From Aplectana chamaeleonis (taxonomy: Eukaryota; Nematoda; Chromadorea; Rhabditida; Cosmocercidae), in contig JAPDOI010000150.1 of NCBI GenBank assembly GCA_029168955.1, positions 620,001 through 684,000 on the forward strand: 64,000 nucleotides of DNA, given 5' to 3'. The notes under the pieces are model-generated. The model was not told where the DNA came from and searched no databases. It saw nothing but the letters and a program-made list of their open reading frames with translations. Shown piece after piece: positions 12,596 through 22,120 of this stretch; positions within the stretch are counted from its first letter, which is position 1, and each line of letters starts with the position of its first letter. Made by a program: the position numbers and the translations under genes.

Positions 12596-12925
12596 GTGAG
12601 CAGGTCTGAAGTCGGCTTCTTTGCCCGGCAACAACTATCTTGTCCAGAGTGGATAGTCTGCAGTCCTAATCTCAACAGAATGCATAGTCTCTGGGATATT
12701 TCGGTTTGTCGGGTCGCCAGGGAGCGCAATAGGCCGGCTATTTTTCTCGATTTCTGCGCTCCAACAGGCAACAACCAAGAAATGGAGCAAGATCGACTCG
12801 CGGATGCAGAACATTTGGTCGAAAGTGTACGAAATCGAGTATTTATTGCATTATTAGAGAGAGGAAGGCCTATCGGCCATTATATTTGGGATCGCACATT
12901 TTTCTCGGACGAGAAATCCGATTTA
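12596..12925 (+). pseudogene. Tc1-like transposase C-terminal remnant, right arm
   Basis: This is the inverted counterpart of the left-arm remnant. CPEWIVCSPNLNRMHSLWDI matches the SPDLNPIE.LW block but reads Met-His where Ile-Glu is expected, so the catalytic Glu is lost. It is followed by LVESVRNRVFIALLERGRP, typical of the C-terminal SMxxRxxxVIxxxG region. The frame runs on into the nested MITE at 12923, which cuts the arm. Confidence 0.65.
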
Positions 12926-13412
12926 AGGGCAGTGTTCACGATGAAAAAAGTTTTCGTAATTCCACTGGGATTGTGTAGTGGAGGGACATTCTGTAACGTT
13001 AACGTCGAAAGAACGCATGAAAACGAGCCAAGAAGAGCCCCAAAAGAGCACGAGTTGCAACTTCGAGCGCATTGAAAACCCAAAAGCGCATCACACGCCC
13101 ACCGAGGTGAACAAATGAATGCTCGAGATCGTGAGATGAGCGATGATTTTCAATCATTAGCCCCGTTCTTCCCTTCATTCTTAGCTTCTCTCTTCACTCA
13201 AGTCAGCTCGCATAGATCGGCTGCAAAAGATGGAAGTTACAAGCCTCGGACAACTCGTCCACCATGTTTCCATAGCTCAATCTTTGAGGGACCATACCTG
13301 CGTTCACAGAAGGTCTTGTATGACTTCAGAGACACTATTGAATCAGCATGGGGCCGTTTTCAAGATAGGCGGAAAAACAGAAAACGATTTTCATCGTGAA
13401 CACTGCCTTTAA
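12923..13412. mobile_element. TTAA MITE (family A) nested in the Tc1-like right arm
   Basis: The element is bounded by TTAA on both sides (12923-12926 and 13409-13412). Its termini are GGCAGTGTTCACGATGAAA and the inverse TTTTCATCGTGAACACTGCC. The left arm of the host element keeps the uninterrupted site near 10970-10990, where one TTAA stands in ATCCGATTTTAACTCAGG (read on the opposite strand). The insertion point and the 4-bp duplication are therefore visible directly. There is no coding capacity. TTAA targeting is known for piggyBac-type elements. Confidence 0.88.
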
Positions 13413-13633
13413 CTCAGGGGTGTCCTATCTTTTTCATACGCGACTTGAAACATAAATTTATTCTAGAAAAGTCCACAAATATTCAATCTAACTCAAAAGA
13501 GGTATACGGGGATTGCTTTACATTCTGATCACAGTAGCATCGACGAAAAAGATCTATATTGCTCAACAAACACGAGACCGACCAATTAAGGGTGTCCTAT
13601 CTTTATGATACGCAGCGTATAAAGATGACCCGG

Positions 13634-14219
13634 CTATAGTGGAGAAAGAAGCACGGGGACGGGCCAACCTCCACGCTCCTTGGAGTTGGGGTGGAGTTCT
13701 GTCCACGCTCGAGTGCGGTGTTTACTCGTCGTTGAAGGGGTTAGAAGTTGGGCTAATGCCACCCCGTACTCTTTCCTCCATCTGAGCCGATGTAAGCACC
13801 TCTCCTTGTAGCTATGCGGATTCTCGCGAATCTGTGCTACCTTTTTATCCGGTACCCGCATTGCTTGTGGTATGTTGGTTGGCGTGATCTGTCCCGGTGC
13901 TGTCTTATTAGCTTGAGCATCATCCTCCTCGTCCGAAGAGTCTTCCTCCTCTGTTTGACAAGACTAAATCACAATGTATAAAAAATGCATGAAAACAGGC
14001 TAGCAGCTGTCCTTGTGAAATACTCACTTCTCCCGACATACTCTCCATCGCAGCTTTCTTCTTCTTAGCCTGTTTTTTCTCTTTATCCTTTTTCTTATCT
14101 TTTTTCTGTGTCGTCTTCTCCTTTCTGGCAGGAAGCGGTGCATTTTTCTTTTTGGTTTTGGTCGAATTCTTGGTTTTGGCTTTTATCTTCTTGAACTGGA
14201 AGACCAGTAATGGTTTCAT
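13634..14219 (-). CDS. Candidate host gene: lysine-rich/acidic protein, two exons
   Basis: This is the only locus that looks like an ordinary gene, and I do not recognise it. Exon 1 runs from the Met at 14219 to 14028 (64 codons), then a 64-nt intron (13964-14027), then exon 2 from 13963 to the stop at 13634. The intron begins GTGAGTATTT, ends TGATTTAG and keeps phase 0. Its size is typical of nematodes. Exon 1 is very lysine-rich (KKDKKKDKEKKQAKKKKAA). Exon 2 opens with an acidic-serine run (EEEDSSDEEDDAQA), then RVPDKKVAQIRENPHSYKER. The predicted length is 173 residues. There is no signal peptide or membrane segment; a nuclear, charged protein is a guess. An alternative exon-1 start is 14195, after TCTTCCAG, with further exons upstream. 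The stop lies 16 bp from the Tc1-like composite, so the natural C-terminus may have been replaced. Confidence 0.5.
13964..14027 (-). other. Predicted 64-nt spliceosomal intron
   Basis: The donor is GAA|GTGAGT and the acceptor is TTTAG|TCT on the minus strand. Removing it joins two same-sense open frames that otherwise lie in different registers. An AG six bases further in (AAACAG) would change the frame and lose the acidic run. Confidence 0.5.
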
Positions 14220-14365
14220 TTTCACAGAACAACTTAATCGTTTTGAAACCACCACATATGGTAATAAGCTTTTCTATTCGGTTGTTAGGAACTCAGTTCT
14301 TCAGCGTGACTCATACGGGTATAGCCTAGGCCGTCTCATTTCGAGCCGGTCGAAGCAAAGGCTTA

Positions 14366-14464
14366 TTCGGGCTTTATCATGTCAAAAAATCTCCTTATCA
14401 CTGTTATATTTTGCCATCACCGGACCGCTCCGCTGCTTTACTCCGCCCGCACTCATCCGAGCAA
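14366..14464. repeat. Dispersed repeat end, inverted match at 51084-51196
   Basis: The blocks CATGTCAAAA, TCTCCTTATCAC, TTGCCATCA and GACCGCTCCGCTGCTTTACT occur here. They occur again, reverse-complemented and in the same order, at 51084-51196. A weaker relative lies near 29030-29070. This is probably the terminal part of a dispersed DNA element. Confidence 0.6.
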
Positions 14465-14761
14465 CCCCTAAGCGATAACTGAATACACTCGGAGCATACA
14501 CATGCGAAAATGAGTTTTCATACAGGACAAGCATCACGCAGTCGAGACAAGCTCAGGCAAACCATCTCTCGGAGAGGTAGGACCGGAGAGCGACTCTGAG
14601 CGATGCTGTCTGCTTTCGCCCGGAGCTTGAAAATTAGCCATCTACTCGGGCGACAGCAGCCGCTCTCCGGGCGACAGCAGTCCCGCTCGGAGCGATCTTT
14701 CGGTCACAACTGGCACTCCGGTGGGCTCTTCGGGCGGAATGAGCGTAAGCTTCACCGATGG

Positions 14762-14896
14762 CTTCCCTTCTTTCATTGGACATATTCGTTTCTGCTTCTC
14801 TTTTTCGCTTTCTTTCTTTTTCCCTCTCCTCTCCCAGCCTCTTTTTCTTCCCTCTCCTGTTTCCTCATTTTCCCCTTCTTCCTTTAGTCTCGAGGA
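14762..14896. repeat. Pyrimidine tract (CT-rich), purine-rich on the minus strand
   Basis: TTCTCTTTTTCGCTTTCTTT and similar strings run for about 130 bp. The minus strand could encode a lysine/glutamate-rich peptide and lies upstream of the candidate gene, so a further exon cannot be excluded. A simple polypurine tract is the more cautious reading. Confidence 0.45.
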
Positions 14897-16270
14897 AGAA
14901 CTTCTTTTCTATCTGACGCTGCCTTCCACTTGGTCCAAAACCTGCTTGTTCGCGAAATATATGCTGTAATTCAGTGATAATTTTTAGTACTGTGTATCTT
15001 TGAGTGCTTCTATTTACTCTGAGGTAAATCTCAATCCCAACCTGCCATTATAGTTGACAAAATATCTGAGTCACCTCAGAACTAGATACATTATAGCGTT
15101 GGCGAAGATTTTGGACAAAGCGTCTCATAATGATTTATATCTGATTTTGTGATTTCGCAGCTTCGGTATTTTCTGACTTATCCGAGAGGTTTAGGCCTCG
15201 AAGCTCCAAAGTTATTTATGAGATATAATGACTGCACGTCCTTAATAAAGCCAGTACTTTCCACACAATTATATATAGTTTTTTTTTTGAAAATTCGATT
15301 ATCGCCTTTTTTTCATCGATTTTCAAAATGCCGATAAATACTCCATTGACGAAAAAACTATGGAATAGGAACCTCAGTCGTTATAACGTCGGCATGGGTC
15401 CTAGTGATACTTTGCACATACTCTGTTTATCTTGAATTGCACAAAACACACGGTCCGCCAATAGTCCTTCTAATTGGCCCGCTAGTACCGTAGTGTACGT
15501 CCACGACGCGTTCTCGGCGGACCCGGGTGTGCACCCAGTGTGCAGAGCCCATCGATTCGTCAATGCCGCTCACTCGGCCACCCACCCTGTCACCCGGGTC
15601 TGCCGAGTACGCGTCGTGAGACGTACACTACGGTACTAGCGGGCCAATTAGAGGACTATTGGGCGAACCGTGTTTTGTGTGCAATTCAAGATAAACAGTA
15701 TACCATATGGTTGGCGCAAACTAGGCGCCATAAGCTATAATGTAGGTGCACCGAGTTTTCGAAGCAAACTTCAATGGAGAACGCGAAGTATCGTTAGTAT
15801 TCTTGCCGACGCTATAACGGCTGATTTCCTAATCGATAGTATTTTTTCGCCAATTATGTATCGTTATTTTGAAAAATCGATAAAAAATGCGAGAATCAGA
15901 ATCTTTCAAATAAAAAGCGATTGATAATTGTTTGAAAATACTGTTGATTAAGGACTTAGCCATTATACATAATTTTCAAGCTTCGAGGCCTAAATTTCTC
16001 GGATAGGTCAAAAAAAGGCCGAAGCTGCGAAATCACACAATAAGCCAAAAACATTAATTACGCTCTGTCGAAAATTTTCGCAAACGCTATCATCTAGTTC
16101 TATGGTGGGTCAGATTTCTGTAAACCACAGCAGGTTTGATGGTTCACCTCAAAGTGAATAGATGCACTCAAAGATACACAGTACTGAAGATTAACACTGA
16201 ATTGCAGCACATATTTCGCAAATGAGAAGGCTTTGGCACGAGTGGAAGGTAGCGTTAGATAGAAGTACTG
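14897..16270. mobile_element. 1.37-kb fold-back element (near-palindrome)
   Basis: Left arm 14897-15527 and right arm 15590-16270 are inverted copies around a centre of about 60 bp. The innermost ~107 bp, from CTGTTTATCTTGAATTGCAC to GGACCCGGGTG, match the inverted sequence 15592-15700 almost perfectly. Further out, CGAAGC...AGGCCTCGAAGC near 15165-15205 pairs with 15978-16040. The outer part, TACTGTGTATCTTTGAGTGC, pairs with 16160-16180. The outermost match is ACTTCTATCT against AGATAGAAGT. No transposase is present. No target duplication could be fixed. Confidence 0.8.
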
Positions 16271-17500
16271 CACGAGTAGACGGGAATCTGGCGTATGCAA
16301 CGTGCCCGAGGACGGCACGCGTCGATGGCATTGATAATATTAAAGACAGCCGCTCCTGCCGGTGAGGGCAGCGAAGCAATAGCGGATGTCATCAATATTA
16401 TCAACACATATTTACACACCATCGTTAGCTTAATGCCTAACGCACACTAGGATTGCTCCAAATAGTCTAGCGGAATACCTAGACCATACGACCCTAGATG
16501 AGAAGATTACCCAACGCAAGATTGGAACATTAATTTTGCGAGTAGGGAGTGGGTAAAAGAGCAGTACTTGGGTTTCGATGTGTTGTGCGTGCGGGGCTTC
16601 ATCAAAACGTTCCTTCTCAAAACTTGTGTGAGCGTGAATAAAACTCACAAATCAGGAGATTTATCGAGATGGGCTAAGAACGCTCCGCATAGCCATGTTC
16701 CATGACGCGGCGCTTGCTTCTCGTAAAGCGCTGCTCATTTTCCATGACCTGTAGCACGCTTCTCATGTAGCGTAAGCCATTTTCAATGAGGCGGCATTCG
16801 CTACGCATTAATGACTACTCGTTTTCCGTGACGCGATCGCAGGATTCTTATAAAACGCTCTCCACCTCACCACAATATTCCATGCACCACTAACCCCGCC
16901 CACATTTTCCAACGCGGAGATTCGATCACAGAGTGATAGCCAGCGACCCAGGAAAGCTGAGGCTTTCGAAAACGTAAATACTACAATTGACAGTACAAAT
17001 TCCATGCTGGGTCCGTGATTGCAGTGTACCAAGTGACGGTCTGGCTAACATTGCTCGCACTGCTGTGGCCCCGAGAGCGAACGGACAACGGCCGGGGCTG
17101 CTACTCACACAGGACATAGACCGCAGCGCCATGGCCTCGGCCGCTGTCCGGGCGATGACGTCAGAAATGGGAGGAGCCGGTCCAGCTCCAAGCGATGGTT
17201 TGTCTGAGAGGGTGAAGTGCAAAACTAGTTCGGGGGAGGGCAATTACGGCAAATCGAAGTATTCTCATGGAGTTTACATTAAAACAATGACCGAAAACGC
17301 TATCAGGCATATGATATCAGCAAACATTTTATTTTCATGGATGAATCGTTTCATTTCCTCGAGTGTCCTCGCCCCCTTAACTAGGGCTCTATTCTAGACA
17401 GGGGGTCCGCCCGAGAGTTGTTCATAGAAATGGAGTAAATCTCTGATGAAAGATGCTTGATACTGCAACCAATCGTTGCCTTTTGAAAACAGTATAGAAA
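16271..17500. other. Unassigned stretch with a short 42-bp tandem repeat
   Basis: Four degenerate 42-bp units run from 16694 to 16861, each beginning like CATTTTCCATGACG. A weak inverted pair (CATTGATAATATTAA and TTGATGACATC-type sequence) lies at 16328-16408. The segment 17065-17215 matches 12345-12500. No gene is supported. Confidence 0.5.
16694..16861. repeat. Degenerate tandem repeat, 4 x 42 bp
   Basis: The units start at about 16694, 16736, 16778 and 16820 with CATGTTCCATGACG, CATTTTCCATGACC, CATTTTCAATGAGG and CGTTTTCCGTGACG. The period equals that of the large array at 46.6-48.6 kb, but I see no clear sequence match between them. Confidence 0.65.
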
Positions 17501-17502
17501 TA

Positions 17503-18787
17503 CCAGGCCGTTCAATAATTCCTGTCTAAAAATTTTCAAAATTCTATAATTTTCCTTAGAAGTGTTATAATATCAGGCAAGTGTAAGAACCTTCTAGAAG
17601 GTTCTCCAAAGTTCTACGCTAGGAGTATATAAGGCGCAGTCGCCGCGTCTAGCTACCAGTACAAGCTAAAATGGACCAAGGTCGAATTTGTACGTTCGTG
17701 TACTACGAGTGGCTGCTGGGCAACGACACGGGCACCGCGGTCGCCAACATCTGTAGAGCGTGCAAGGAGGATGCAGTGTCCCAACGCACAGTCAGCCGCT
17801 GGTTCAATCGTTTCGAGAGCGGCGACACGAGCCTCGAGGACAGGGAGCACAGCGGGAGGCCTTCTACGGTGGATGATGACGAAGTCCGTCGCTGTATCAA
17901 GGAGAAGCCAGAAGCCACCACCCGTGAACTGGCGACGACGCTCGGCTGCAGCAAGTCCACCATCCACAATCGACTTAACTTACTCGGCTACCACAAAGTT
18001 CTGGCCCGTTGGATCCCCCACCGTCTGACGGACGCCAGCAAGCAGAGCCGCCAGGCCGTCTGCCAGTCCCTCCTCCTTCGTCCGCATCGCAAGGAGTTTC
18101 TCGAGGACCTGGTCACTGGGGATAAAAGCTGGGTCCTTTACGACAACGTGGCCCGCCGTGCCGTCTGGATCCCGCGCGGAGAAGAGCCGCCGACGACGCC
18201 GAAAGCCGACCTGGCACTCCGCTGAAGATCATGCCCTGCCGCTGGTGGGACATCAAGGGCATGCTGTAACTCTCGAGCTGCTCCCGCAAAGGGGCAGGAC
18301 GGTCACCGCCTCCATATAAACCGGGATCAGCTCGAGAACCTTAGCCGCCGCCATCCGAGAAAAGCGTCCCCGACGGGTCCTCGGTCCCACCTGCTGCACG
18401 ACAACGCGCGCCCCCGTGGCGAAGGAGACCCAGCAGAAGTTGGCGACGCTTCGTGCTGGGAGACGGTTGCCCATCCGCCGTATTTCCCGGACCTCGCTCC
18501 CTCCGGGACTACTCACTCTGTTCCGCCCGCTGAAGCACCACATTTGGCCGGAAGAAAGAATTTACCAACTACGACAAACCTCAAATCCGACATCGCGGAT
18601 TTCTTCCGAATCCGCATCCCCCGGAGTTCAGGGCGAAGAGCATCCGGCGACCCAAGTGCCCAATCCCGATGGGCCACTGTTGTGGATAACTGTGGTGATT
18701 ATATTCCTGATTAGACTTGTTTTTCAATAAAGTTGAAAAAAATTAAAAATGGTGAAATTTTCGGACAAGAATTATTGGACAACCTGG
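17503..18787 (+). mobile_element. Mariner transposon, full length, inactive
   Basis: The ends are TA|CCAGGCCGTTCAATAATTCC on the left. On the right, reverse-complemented, they are TA|CCAGGTTGTCCAATAATTCT. The TIRs stay similar for about 30 bp and TA is duplicated at 17501-17502 and 18788-18789. The 1,285-bp length is standard for mariner. The interior is markedly GC-rich compared with the AT-rich surroundings, so the element has a base composition unlike its neighbours. Confidence 0.93.
17671..18714 (+). pseudogene. Mariner transposase (DD34D), frameshifted
   Basis: It starts at the Met in AAAATGGACCAAG. The first 184 codons read the paired helix-turn-helix DNA-binding half: VSQRTVSRWFNRF, then SLEDREHSGRPS at residues 54-65, and LGCSKSTIHNRL at 91-102. 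The first catalytic Asp is residue 151 in VTGDKSWVLYDN. The frame then stops at 18225. The rest is readable only by changing frame: HDNARPH with the second Asp near 18400, and YFPDLAPS near 18485-18505. A one-base insertion sits exactly before the third catalytic Asp (PSD). The protein would normally cut and paste its own DNA at TA sites. At least three disruptions make this copy dead. Confidence 0.92.
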
Positions 18788-18789
18788 TA

Positions 18790-19097
18790 CTTCGATTGAT
18801 GGTGTTTTCAATCAGTGGTTCTTTTAATTTCTCTCTTGAACCCTGACTGCCCCCCCCCTCGTCTAAGATTGTGCCCCAACTAGTTTTGGCACCTATAGTC
18901 CTGCTCCTTCGTTTTTAAGCCGGTCGAAATAAAACTTATCGAGGTTATAATGTCAAATTCGGTGTTCTTTCCGGAATAGACGACCCATCGCAAAGAATGT
19001 GCAGCTTGCTAAGGTGTGTCCGAATAAGATTAGCCATGAGACTGGCCGACCACTTGCGGAACGTCGTACGTGGCAGGCGGCTGTCGCGTGTGTACTC
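18790..19097. other. Short unassigned gap
   Basis: It contains a C-rich run near 18850 and CCAACTAGTTTTGGCAC near 18877, an inverted relative of GTGCAAAACTAGTTCGGGG near 17217. These may be the ends of an older element into which the mariner inserted. I cannot define it further. Confidence 0.35.
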
Positions 19098-19100
19098 TAA

Positions 19101-19731
19101 GGGGTCGCTTATAACTTCGTGCACGCGGCGCGGCGAGATGCAACTACAGCCGTATCGATCAAGCGGCGCCGCCTCGGGGGCGCCGCGAGGCGTTTAGGAG
19201 TTTTTCTGCTCGAAATCTTCCAACGACGCCGCACGCGGTCGCCGCCTGGGTGCTTGCGCGCCGCCCGCTGGGGAGAGGAGGCGGCGTGGCGGCCGCGTGC
19301 GATCCTCTTTAACATCACATGGTTTTTTGCTGATATTTCATATACATTCTCAATTTGGTTCCTCTTTCATTGATCGCTAAAATTTTTTCCGAGGTCCTGG
19401 AAGTTGTTTTAAGAGGTAAGGCTGGGTTGTGAGTTCTTTTTTGTTCTCCAAAAATAATTTTTCCTATATATGAAAAAATTTTCCAGAAGAACTATCTGCT
19501 TTCGAGTGCGGTGTGTTATGATACAAAAGATTATAAATGTTTCTTCTGCAGAAGAAAGCACTCATTACAATCGACCTTGTGCTATGTCAGACCTACTGCA
19601 GGCTGTGAGTTTAGCGTCATTCTTGCGACTTCGCCGCGTCAGTCCGTCACAGCTCGATTATTCATCATAGTGTGGCGCGATTTTCCACGCGGCGCGGCGC
19701 GCCGCTCTGCGACGGAAGTATAAACGACCCC
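19101..19731. mobile_element. Harbinger-like MITE, GC-rich, 631 bp
   Basis: The termini are GGGGTCGCTTATAACTTC and the inverse of GGAAGTATAAACGACCCC. Both are flanked by TAA (19098-19100 and 19732-19734), a 3-bp duplication of the kind made by PIF/Harbinger or Tc5-type transposases. The inner ends are extremely GC-rich (GCGGCGCGGCG). No transposase is present. Confidence 0.7.
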
Positions 19732-19734
19732 TAA

Positions 19735-21966
19735 ACTAATCATCACGCGGCGGCTTGCGGGGGTGTAACTCATATTTTTCTCTCTCATTTACGTGCACCT
19801 AAATCGGTCCAAATGCGCAAATGGGTTCCTGTATTAAGCCTCACCTTTCTGGAAACAGGACATGACTTGGGTCCTTTCATCGAGGAAATCGGTTGAGTTG
19901 CGTTTCTTAATAGGTGACGAACAACTCGTCCTCCGCGTCCCTTTTTAGCAGCACGGATGTATGCAACCAAAATTGGGATTTCATTTTCTTCCTAAAGTAG
20001 TAAAGGCTCCCACACGCAACAGGCAAACTTCTCTGATCCTCCCGGAGGGTTTCAATACCTTTCCCCGAAATCCGCTTTTATGAGCACCCTGCAACACATG
20101 GACGGGTTGATACCCACCGCAGCAGCCGTGACGGTTAGCTGCGAGTCGCGTGTGTCGCTCTTCGGACGAGTATGCGAAACGACAGCGAGCCTTCCCCGCA
20201 GCCATGCATTAGGAGCGAGGCCGGGCAGCTGGCTGGGAATAATGTTCAAACTGGCCCACCCCCATTCGGCTCCCGTAAACAAAATTGATGACACCAAATT
20301 GATAAAGCGTAGGTTATAAAAAAAGAGGTGAGCGGTAAGTATTCATTCACGCAACGTTTTTCACCAGGGTCAGCAGCTGAGAGCTCTGCGGAGGCTAGAA
20401 AGTAAGAAAACAGCACACCGTCACCGGTGCTCAATATATTGCGAAATCGGAATCGAAACTTAGAAATTTCCGGAAGCCGACCCGAGTGAGCTAATTGGGG
20501 GTGGGCTGGATAGGAGCAACCCCCGCGGGCTGTCAGCAAGCAAATGAATGTAAAGGGTATGGAGCTTCCGGGAAGCGATGAAACTCATTCCCGTCACGGC
20601 TCTTTGAATTTCTATGTTTCTAATTTCAATTTTGATATATCTTAGTTTTTACTTCGATTTTGTTATATCTTTATGAAGAATACTACGTGGCCTTGAGCAG
20701 TGGCCCACTACCCATAGCGGTCGCGCTGCGGCGTTGCAATTAGAGCACGTTTACACGTCGCCAACACTTTTCGATACGGTTATTTGTTTGTAACACCAAA
20801 AGGGATGAAAGAAAAAGATGTACAGAAAACAATGTTCAGGTGTTCAGGCATGAAGACAGCTTTCTTCCATACAGAGCCATTAATGGCGATCAAAAATGGT
20901 TCTACTTCAAGTAACATAGCACGGGTTCCTATTGTGAGACATCCTTCTTCCGCATTTCCTAGGCTGAACACCAGAGCTCACCAGTTATCTCTCACAAGAC
21001 TCTGCCAACACTACGATCGGTAACACTAGACTACGATCGGTTCCAGAAAATCTCACGGAAATCATTCAGGCATGGAGAACGCATAAGTTTTCTGTCCACT
21101 GTGCAAGCTGGGCCTTTTGCATTTAAGAAGCTATATAGGCACATGAGAGGGGGTTCACGAGCGTTCAGGAAGCACAGGTGAAACAGGCGAAAAAGTGATG
21201 TAAGAACGGCTATTCTAAGGACACCGTAATACCTGCAAGAAAACCTTTTATTCAGCAAGCGGTCTTAAGAAATAAGCACAGGTATGTTTAAGTAGTTTGT
21301 GTTTATATGGCTTCAAAAATTACCACATCAAGTTGTGCACTCTGGCCGAAACCACTCCATTATCGTCCTTTCCAGGGAGGAAAATGGGCAGAAAAATACC
21401 AGGTGTCAAAGAAGAAATTTTTGGCCGTTTGGCAGAATACATCCTTTACAAGGTCACATAAACATTTCTTATAAATAGCTGTGTTGGGACGAAATGATCA
21501 AGATGACCAAATATTGACAATGAAAGGGGATTGGTTCCAGCTAAAAACTATGTATCGTTCAAATTCTTGAAGGTCTTGGCAACTGTTTTTTAATCAAAAA
21601 CAAAAGGGTTTCATATTAGTTCACAGTATAGTTAGGTTTCATCTTTAACTTTAATCTAATAACAATTTCTTTGTAATACTTCTCTTCTTTATATATCTGG
21701 GGTAACCGGTAATAATTAAGTTATATATGTGAGCCAAAAGGATAGTAACACTGTAGTGGTGATAACACCCTAAAGTTATTATTATTATAGCCAATTATCA
21801 TTATTATCCTGAAAATAGTACCTATTTGGTTTACTCCATACTCGCCCTGCAAGCGCTGCTGTGAATCATATTATGCTGCCAATACTTTGAGGTGAGATGA
21901 TTTCTCAATGTTTGTTACAACACACTCAAATAATGGAAGGAAACGAGAGTAAGTGAAGGATTACGC
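19735..21966. other. Unassigned stretch holding a paralogous empty site
   Basis: No gene is supported. The useful feature is 20672-20750, which matches both flanks of the hAT-like element at 23599-26526, joined without it. Open frames at 20080-20540 overlap on both strands and show no domain. Confidence 0.5.
20672..20750. repeat. Empty-site paralogue of the hAT insertion
   Basis: The sequence GAATACTACGTGGCCTTGAG, then CAGTGGCCCACTAC, then GCGGTCGCGCTGCGGCGTTG runs continuously here. Around the hAT-like element the same string, on the opposite strand, is split after one copy of GTTGTGGC and resumes after a second copy. Here the 8-bp target occurs once, as CAGTGGC. Confidence 0.8.
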
Positions 21967-21967
21967 A

Positions 21968-22008
21968 TTCAAAGGGACGTCGGGCCCCCAGCCCGACGTC
22001 CCTTTGAA
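21968..22008. repeat. Perfect 18-bp palindrome arms
   Basis: TTCAAAGGGACGTCGGGC, loop CCCCA, then GCCCGACGTCCCTTTGAA, with no mismatch. It abuts a dispersed repeat (22010-22120) whose inverted relative at 23420-23540 has no such palindrome; there CCTTTGAAACAG continues directly. The palindrome may mark an inverted duplication or a terminus. Confidence 0.8.
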
Positions 22009-22009
22009 A

Positions 22010-22120
22010 ACAAGAACGATTCTATTGGGCTGCCGGAACGCCGATATCGTAATCCCTGCCGTAAAATTAAATGCCTCGCTGCTGTTGGTTGCAGACAAAA
22101 CAACTGAACCGACGGCGACA
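22010..22120. repeat. Dispersed repeat, inverted copy at 23420-23540
   Basis: The blocks CAAGAACGATTCTA, GTAATCCCTGCCGTAAAATT, AAATGCCTCGCTGCTGTTGG and AAAACAACTGAACCGACGGC recur in inverse orientation at 23420-23540. The intervening 1.3 kb holds no recognised coding sequence. Confidence 0.75.

Larger units (their letters stand above)
10757..13617. mobile_element. Tc1-like fold-back composite with IR/DR-type termini
   Basis: The outer ends are CACTGCGTGTCATAAAGATAG (from 10757) and the reverse complement of the sequence ending at 13617, CGCTGCGTATCATAAAGATAG. Both are bordered by TA, the target of Tc1/mariner elements. Each arm carries a second, directly repeated copy of the AAAGATAGGACACC core about 190 bp inside (near 10957 and 13424). 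This is the IR/DR layout of paired transposase sites. The inverted arms continue inward to about 11400 and 12505, so each is about 640 bp once the nested MITE at 12923-13412 is removed. The centre (about 11400-12505) is GC-rich and unrelated to Tc1. Both arms carry transposase C-terminal remnants pointing outward, so the element looks like two 3' ends joined head to head. Confidence 0.82.

Noticed and set aside
13115..13399. Open frames at 13115-13412 and 24406-24732
   Set aside because: They lie inside the non-coding TTAA MITE family A and differ in frame between copies.
17217..18890. AAAACTAGTTCGGGG and CCAACTAGTTTTGGC as TIRs of a larger element enclosing the mariner
   Set aside because: The match is about 16 bp and does not extend inward; a third copy at 3990 has no partner. 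Not enough to define an element.
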